A stretch of DNA of 64,000 nt from Sphingomonas sp. 7/4-4 (GTDB lineage: Bacteria > Pseudomonadota > Alphaproteobacteria > Sphingomonadales > Sphingomonadaceae). The stretch is from NCBI RefSeq assembly GCF_027941955.1, contig NZ_CP115960.1:2108001-2172000 (forward strand). The letters are read 5' to 3'. Below the pieces are notes generated by a model, which worked only from the letters and a program-made list of their open reading frames with translations, made no database searches and was not told where the DNA came from. Below are positions 59,482 to 64,000 of this stretch, one piece after another. Each line of letters begins with the position of its first letter. Position 1 is the first letter of the stretch. The position numbers were made by a program, and so were the translations under genes.

Positions 59482-60430
59482 GCAGACACCTGCTGCGCAT
59501 GCGCGGTGAGCGCGGAGAGGCCGGCAAGGCTCGCGGCATGGCCGTCGACCATGTCATGGCCAACCCCGAGCCGATCGAGCACCGCGCCATACAGTGCCGA
59601 AAGCTCCGGCGCGCCGATGAGCGTCACATGGTCCACCGGCTCGCCCGCCTCACGCAGTGCTGCAATCGCGTCGCGCACCTCACACCCGATCAGCAGGCCG
59701 GAGAGATAGGACCGTGCCGTCTCCGCAGAGAGGTTCCCTTGACGAGGAGACTGCGCGCCGAGAATATCGCATGCTCGAACGCCAGCCGCGGCTCGGCGAG
59801 CACGGTATCCACGCCGCGGACGAACGCCGGGTCGTGCGCGGCGATCGGCACGCCCGGCTCGGCAGGCGCCATGCCGCGCCCGACGAGGCTGTGGGTCACG
59901 AGGATCTCGAACATCTCGCCCGTCATGCTGGTGAAGAAGCGCGTCACGCGTGCGTCCGCGACGCTGCACCATTTGGCGTGCGTGCCGGGCAGGCACAATG
60001 TTCGGCGCCCGATACTGTCCGCCCGCGCCAACCATCCGAAGACCTGCGCCTCCTCGCCGCGCATCACGTCGGGCAGGCCGAAGAGGTTGGTGCAGGAAAT
60101 ACCCGGCACGATCGCGACCGGCACGCCGCGCACTTCGAACCGCGTCATCCGCGCCGCGAGATCGTCGAGGTTCGCCGGGCAATCCGCATAAGGGCAGTCG
60201 ACCCAGCCGACATTCGACCCCACCATCCCGGCGAGCACGACCGGCAACGGACCTTCGCGCGCGATCCATGCTCCGGCGACTTCGAAAAAGGCGGCTTCGG
60301 GATCGTCGCAGAATTTGATGCCGCGACCATTCGCCGTCTCGATCACGCGCACCGGCGCGCCGGGCTCGCAGAGATGCAGGCGCATGAAGCTCGAGCCCCA
60401 GTCCCCCGCGATGAAACGTCCACTCGCCAC
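59478..60430 (-). CDS. dgoK: 2-dehydro-3-deoxygalactonokinase (frameshifted)
   Basis: IAGDWGSSFMRLHL is the phosphate-binding opening of the DgoK family. VVLAGMVGSNVGWVDCPYAD, LPGTHAKWCSV and the C-terminal YLSGLLIGCEVRDAIAALRE complete it. It phosphorylates 2-keto-3-deoxygalactonate. The frame breaks near 59740 (LLVKG to NLSAETARSYL); one more G gives 317 residues. GTG at 60430 follows GGGGAGG with a five-base gap. It starts the minus-strand operon with the MFS and SDR genes, divergent from the IclR gene. Confidence 0.9.
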
Positions 60431-60476
60431 GCATACCTCCCCGCACGCCGACCTCAGGCCCCGGCTTGCCCAAAAT

Positions 60477-60496
60477 GTTGCGTATTTAGCGACAAG
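60477..60496. promoter_or_regulatory. shared palindrome between dgoK and iclR-type gene (site 3)
   Basis: TTGCGTATTTAGCGACAAGT: GCG (60480-60482), five bases, AGC (60488-60490) and GACA. It matches site 2 except for the left triplet. It sits in the divergent region, 47 to 66 bases from the dgoK GTG and about 90 bases from the regulator GTG, so it could control both. Confidence 0.5.
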
Positions 60497-60583
60497 TCAA
60501 TCGACACCTGCCATAGCCGATTGCGCTCGGCAGTCGCATGGATCATGTCTGTCGCGCGAGCGACAACCGGAGGAAGCGCCCAC

Positions 60584-61306
60584 GTGCGGCCCAAACCAAA
60601 TGCCCAACCCAATCAGAGCCTGATCGACGGCATCGCCACGCTCCAGGCGCTCGCCGTGTCGCCAGAGCCGATCGGCAACCGCGAGCTTGCCCGCAAGCTC
60701 GGCTTCAATCCGACCCGCGTCAATCGCCTGCTCAAGACGCTCGCTTATCTCGGCATCGCCCGGCAGACCGCCAATCGCAAATACACCGCCGGCCCCGGCA
60801 TGCATGTGCTTGCCGCGCAAAGCCTTTTCGCCTCGCGCTTCGTCCAGAATGCGATGCCCGCGCTCGAACAGCTGCGGCGCTTCGGCCTCACCATCGCGAT
60901 GGGTGTGCTGTGGAACCATGACGTCAGCTATCTCTTCCACGCGCCTCCTGGGATGGAGACGGCGCAGGCGCTCGGCCGCATCGGGCTGCTTCCGGCGAGC
61001 GAGAACGGGATCGGCGTCGCATTGCTCGCGGAGCTCGACGACGGGCATATCGCCGAACTCTACGAAGGAGAAGACGTGCCCGGCTATCCCGGCGGGCTGG
61101 ACGCCTTGCTCGGGGTCCTGGCCACGACGCGTGCGCAAGGTTACGCGCGCGTCCGGGTCGGCGAGAACCAGGATCGGCACACGATCGCGATCGGCGTCTC
61201 CAGTCCCGCCTTCGCGGCGATCGGCATGTCGGGCTGGATTCCGGAAGAAGCCACGCCCGAAATCGTCGCCGCCCTGCGCAAGGCCGCCGCCGAAATCGCG
61301 GAATGA
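60584..61306 (+). CDS. IclR family transcriptional regulator
   Basis: A 240-residue protein. The winged helix is SLIDGIATLQALAVSPEPIG, then NRELARKLGFNPTRVNRLLK. The C-terminal effector domain is of GAF type (HVLAAQSLFASRFVQNAMPA, ENGIGVALLAELDDGHIAEL, RVGENQDRHTIAIGVSSPAF). GTG at 60584 was chosen because GGAGGAAG (60570-60577) precedes it with good spacing; ATG at 60545 is in frame but has no such site. It is the likely regulator of the whole cluster and the best candidate to bind the GCT-N5-AGC sites. Confidence 0.88.
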   Translation: MRPKPNAQPNQSLIDGIATLQALAVSPEPIGNRELARKLGFNPTRVNRLLKTLAYLGIARQTANRKYTAGPGMHVLAAQSLFASRFVQNAMPALEQLRRFGLTIAMGVLWNHDVSYLFHAPPGMETAQALGRIGLLPASENGIGVALLAELDDGHIAELYEGEDVPGYPGGLDALLGVLATTRAQGYARVRVGENQDRHTIAIGVSSPAFAAIGMSGWIPEEATPEIVAALRKAAAEIAE

Positions 61307-61339
61307 CGCGAGCGCTGTTGCGGTCATAGAAACATTTTT

Positions 61340-61356
61340 ATTGCTAGTTTAGCAAT
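61340..61356. promoter_or_regulatory. shared palindrome upstream of aldolase gene (site 4)
   Basis: ATTGCTAGTTTAGCAAT is a perfect palindrome with seven-base arms around GTT; it also fits GCT-N5-AGC (61343-61345, 61351-61353). It lies 54 to 70 bases before the aldolase ATG, in the 103-base gap after the regulator gene. Confidence 0.6.
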
Positions 61357-61409
61357 GATATGATTGGACATCCCGGGTGCCCCGAGGGAGGGGTGCGCGT
61401 GACGAAGGG

Positions 61410-62342
61410 ATGAACATGTCTGTGATCAGCGGCGCATTTCCGGTCCTGCCGACCATCTTCACCGACCAGGGTGCAGTGGACGAGAAGGGGATCTGCGCCG
61501 TTACCGACTGGGCAGTCGATTGCGGCGTCGACGGCGTCGTCTTTCCCGGGCTGGCGAGCGAATATGATCATCTCACGCTGGACGAGCGGCTCCATCTGAT
61601 CGCCCTGATCGGCGGGCGCGTGGCCGGACGGGTCGCCTTCATCTGCGGAGCGGGCGGCAAGAGCGATGCGGAAAGCGAGGCAGTGATCGCCGCCGCCGCA
61701 CAGGCCGGCGCCAGCGCCGCGATGGTGGTGACCCCGAGCCGCCATGCCGACGACCTGGACCGCCTCGCCGGCTTTTATCGCCGGCTTTCCGCCGCGGCGG
61801 ACGTGCCGCTCATGCTCCAGAACGCCCCGAGACCGATGGGGCTCGGCCTCTCGCCCGCGGCAGTGATCGGGATCGTCCGCGCGGCGCCGGGCATCCGATA
61901 TGTGAAAGAGGAAACCCTTCCCTGCGGCCAAAGGATCACCGCACTTCGTGAACAGGGCGACGGGCTGCTGGACGGCGTGTTCGGCGGCGCCGGCGGCCGC
62001 TACATCACCGACGAGCTCGCGCGCGGTGCGGTGGGCACGATGCCTGCGGTCGAGATCGCCGACCTGCATGTCCAGCTGATCGCGGCGCACCGTGCGGGCG
62101 ACTGGGCCCGCGTGCGCCGGCTGTTCGAACGCACGCTGCCGCTGCTCAACATGCAGGCGATCTACCGCTGGCGCCTCACCAAGGAAGTGCTCCGGCGCCG
62201 CGGCCTGATCTCCAGCGCTTTCGTGCGCGCACCGGGGCCGGCGCTCGATGCGCATGACCAGCGCGAGCTCGACGAACTGCTCGAGGGCCTGGCGGACTTG
62301 TTGACGCCTGCTGAGCCCGTAGTTCAACGTCACACCAGCTGA
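61410..62342 (+). CDS. DHDPS/NAL-family aldolase, probably for a 2-keto-3-deoxy sugar acid
   Basis: A 310-residue TIM-barrel enzyme. The Schiff-base lysine is in GIRYVKEET, and the alpha-keto acid site is the altered G-x-x-S/G-E motif FPGLASEYDHLT. LQNAPRPMGLGLSP matches the family's fifth strand. Members include dihydrodipicolinate synthase, KDG aldolase and L-KDR aldolase. In this operon with an enolase-superfamily dehydratase it probably cleaves the 2-keto-3-deoxy product to pyruvate and an aldehyde. ATG at 61410 is preceded by GAAGGG. The dehydratase gene follows after 15 bases. Confidence 0.87.
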   Translation: MNMSVISGAFPVLPTIFTDQGAVDEKGICAVTDWAVDCGVDGVVFPGLASEYDHLTLDERLHLIALIGGRVAGRVAFICGAGGKSDAESEAVIAAAAQAGASAAMVVTPSRHADDLDRLAGFYRRLSAAADVPLMLQNAPRPMGLGLSPAAVIGIVRAAPGIRYVKEETLPCGQRITALREQGDGLLDGVFGGAGGRYITDELARGAVGTMPAVEIADLHVQLIAAHRAGDWARVRRLFERTLPLLNMQAIYRWRLTKEVLRRRGLISSAFVRAPGPALDAHDQRELDELLEGLADLLTPAEPVVQRHTS

Positions 62343-62357
62343 ACGGAGGCTGCTGCG

Positions 62358-63527
62358 ATGGACGACCGGATCGAGCGCATCGAAGCCTTTGTGGTCACCA
62401 TTCCGCGCGACACGCCCTATCTCGGGCCGCTCGGCGCGGGCGAGGAAGTCAATGCGCGCGGCTATTTCGTGCGCAAGTCCAACCGCACCCTCTATCCGAC
62501 CCAGGACCGTTCGGTGGTCGTTCGCGTCACCACGCGCAATGGCGTCGTCGGCTGGGGTGAAACCTACGGCCTCACCGCGCCGCAGGTGATCGGCACCTTC
62601 ATCGAGGATCTGATCGCGCCGATCGTCACCGGACGCGATCCGTTCGACGTCGCCGTGCTGTGGGAGGATCTCTACGACATATTGCGCGTCCGCGGATATG
62701 GCGGCGGCTTCTATCTCGACGCGGTCGCCGCGGTGGACATTGCATTGTGGGACATTTGCGGCCGCATCGCGGGCCTGCCCATCCGCAAGCTGCTCGGCGG
62801 CGAGCGGCGCCAGGCGATCCCCGCTTATATCTCGGGCCTTCCCTGCGCGACGCTCGACGAGCGTGTGGCGCTGGCGAAGCGCTTTGCCGACCAGGGCTTC
62901 ACGGCGTTCAAGATCGCCGCGGCGGTGAGCTGGGACGGGCTCGACCGCGAGCTCGGCGCGCTGCGCGAGGCACTGGGTCCAGAGGCGCGGCTGATGGTCG
63001 ACTTTCACTGGATGCACGGGCGCGGTGATGCCGCCCAGCTGATCCGCCGGCTCGAACGGCATGATCTCGCCTTCGCCGAAGCGCCGGTGAAACCCGAGGA
63101 TGTGGCCGGGCTCGCGCATGTGGCGCGTTCGGTGACGACGCCGATCGCCGCGGGCGAGGAGTGGCGGACGGTCCATGATGCCGAACCCCGGCTGGCGGCG
63201 GGCGCAGTCGCAATCGTCCAGCCCGAGATGGGCCATACCGGCATCACCCAGTTCCTGCGCATCGCGCAGCTCGCCGGCGCGCACCACATCCCCACCATCC
63301 CGCATGCGACGATCGGAACGGGTATCTTCCTCGCCGCCAGCCTACAGGCATCGGCGGCGATCCTCGATTTGCCGATGCACGAATATCAGCATTCGATCTT
63401 CGACCGGAACGCCGCTTTGCTCGACGGACTACCGGCATGCGCGGCCGGCGCCTATCGCCTGCCCGAGGGTCCGGGGCTCGGCGTCATGCCCGGCGAGGAC
63501 TTCTGGCGTTACGCCGAAGCGATCTGA
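62358..63527 (+). CDS. mandelate racemase / enolase-superfamily sugar-acid dehydratase
   Basis: An intact 389-residue protein. The capping domain and lid are at the N-terminus (IEAFVVTIPRDTPYLGPLGA). In the barrel, TAFKIAAAVSWDG carries the second-strand lysine but lacks a full K-x-K. Metal ligands are expected in MVDFHWMHG (Asp), FAEAPV (Glu) and IAAGEEWR (Glu), with a general-acid His in IPHATIGTG. The D-F-H arrangement is as in galactonate/gluconate-type dehydratases. It would turn an aldonate or uronic-acid derivative into a 2-keto-3-deoxy acid, feeding the aldolase and DgoK. Exact substrate unknown. Confidence 0.88.
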   Translation: MDDRIERIEAFVVTIPRDTPYLGPLGAGEEVNARGYFVRKSNRTLYPTQDRSVVVRVTTRNGVVGWGETYGLTAPQVIGTFIEDLIAPIVTGRDPFDVAVLWEDLYDILRVRGYGGGFYLDAVAAVDIALWDICGRIAGLPIRKLLGGERRQAIPAYISGLPCATLDERVALAKRFADQGFTAFKIAAAVSWDGLDRELGALREALGPEARLMVDFHWMHGRGDAAQLIRRLERHDLAFAEAPVKPEDVAGLAHVARSVTTPIAAGEEWRTVHDAEPRLAAGAVAIVQPEMGHTGITQFLRIAQLAGAHHIPTIPHATIGTGIFLAASLQASAAILDLPMHEYQHSIFDRNAALLDGLPACAAGAYRLPEGPGLGVMPGEDFWRYAEAI

Positions 63528-63662
63528 GGGCCTCGCCCGGCGAGGCGGCGGATCGGCTCGAGCCGCTGCGCAGCAATGATGCTAGGGCGCCGTGCCGGCG
63601 CGTAGCGGCGCACCTGAAGCAAGCTGACGAAGATGAGTGGGTCCCGCCTGGCCCCGCATCCT

Positions 63663-64000
63663 CTACCCCTGCAATTGCGATAGAATGAAGTCAGCACGGG
63701 CAGCGACCGTGTCGCGAGGCAGCATGACGGGATGGTATCCAGCATCAAGGTACGCCCGCCGTACGCGTTCATAGTCGACCAGAGCCTTTTCGAGGCTGTG
63801 ACGCCGATCGGCGTCGTTGACATAAATCTCTGGCCACGGCGGGGCGAGGAAAAGACGATCATAGCGAACGCGACCGATGATGGTGGTCGGCTGTTCACCG
63901 CCGGTTGCTGCAATCGCAACGGCTGCATCCACAACCCCGCGATCAAAGAATGTGAGTCCGCGCGCGATCTCGTAGTCCTCAATGGACATCTCGAGTGCGC
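63663..64000 (-). CDS. AAA-type ATPase, AAA_28-like (5' partial)
   Basis: The visible C-terminal 108 residues (IEDYEIARGLTFFDRGVVDA, RYDRLFLAPPWPEIYVNDAD) match the second half of small P-loop proteins of the AAA_28 family, in which FDRG and F-L-A-P-P-W-x-E-I-Y are conserved. The Walker A part lies beyond the right edge. The frame continues past 63989 to the end of the window without a stop. These proteins are thought to be nucleotide or small-molecule kinases. It is convergent with the dehydratase gene; nothing is seen in the gap 63528-63662. Confidence 0.78.
   Translation of the reverse strand, partial: ALEMSIEDYEIARGLTFFDRGVVDAAVAIAATGGEQPTTIIGRVRYDRLFLAPPWPEIYVNDADRRHSLEKALVDYERVRRAYLDAGYHPVMLPRDTVAARADFILSQLQG

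Overview
The window looks like chromosomal DNA of a high-GC alphaproteobacterium of the Sphingomonadaceae, most likely a Sphingomonas. The evidence is the F0 gene order atpI-atpB-atpE-atpF'-atpF separated from F1, an alphaproteobacterial SOS box (GAAC-N7-GAAC) in front of uvrA, a CTTG-N17-CCTATAT heat-shock promoter before dnaK, a large TonB-dependent receptor with a sugar-acid utilisation cluster, DUF3617 lipoproteins, and several families of palindromic GC-rich repeats between genes.

Layout. 1-913: end of a beta-lactamase-fold hydrolase. 1179-4355 (minus): metZ-apaG-lysR-GNAT-membrane protein run. 4439-6804: convergent PMT-type and GT2-GtrA glycosyltransferases. 6801-15548 (minus): leuB, recO, a FemAB-like protein, a polysaccharide deacetylase, a DUF3857/transglutaminase/TPR protein and uvrC. 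15644-18116: small exported proteins and lipoproteins. 18190-20856 (minus): inositol-phosphate synthase, a sugar/inositol-phosphate nucleotidyltransferase and a CDP-alcohol phosphotransferase, which together look like a CDP-inositol lipid pathway. 21056-25445: PH-domain protein, copper chaperone, dnaK, dnaJ. 25578-31959: XRE regulator with a divergent target, a triple tail-collar protein, an M15-like peptidase, purB, an EF-hand protein, radC. 32124-34660: F0 ATP synthase operon. 34685-40589: DoxX-like protein, repeat-rich lipoprotein, SOS-controlled uvrA. 40593-42475: an AT-rich DUF4238 gene and toxin-antitoxin genes, the most obvious foreign islet. 42797-46147: a set of small, little-known genes including cspA and a possible structured RNA. 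46203-48107: recJ and tRNA-Glu. 48397-63527: a glycan / aromatic-ester / sugar-acid utilisation locus (tannase, TonB receptor, GH2, FAD enzyme, SDR, MFS, DgoK, IclR, aldolase, enolase-superfamily dehydratase). Four of its promoter regions carry one shared palindrome, GCT-N5-AGC. 63663-end: partial AAA-type ATPase.

A technical point governs how this sequence must be read. About two dozen single-base indels break otherwise normal genes, including uvrA (three times), uvrC (twice) and leuB. Nearly all are losses of one base in runs of G or C. This is the pattern of uncorrected sequencing error, so the broken genes are annotated here as whole CDSs with the shift position noted, not as pseudogenes.
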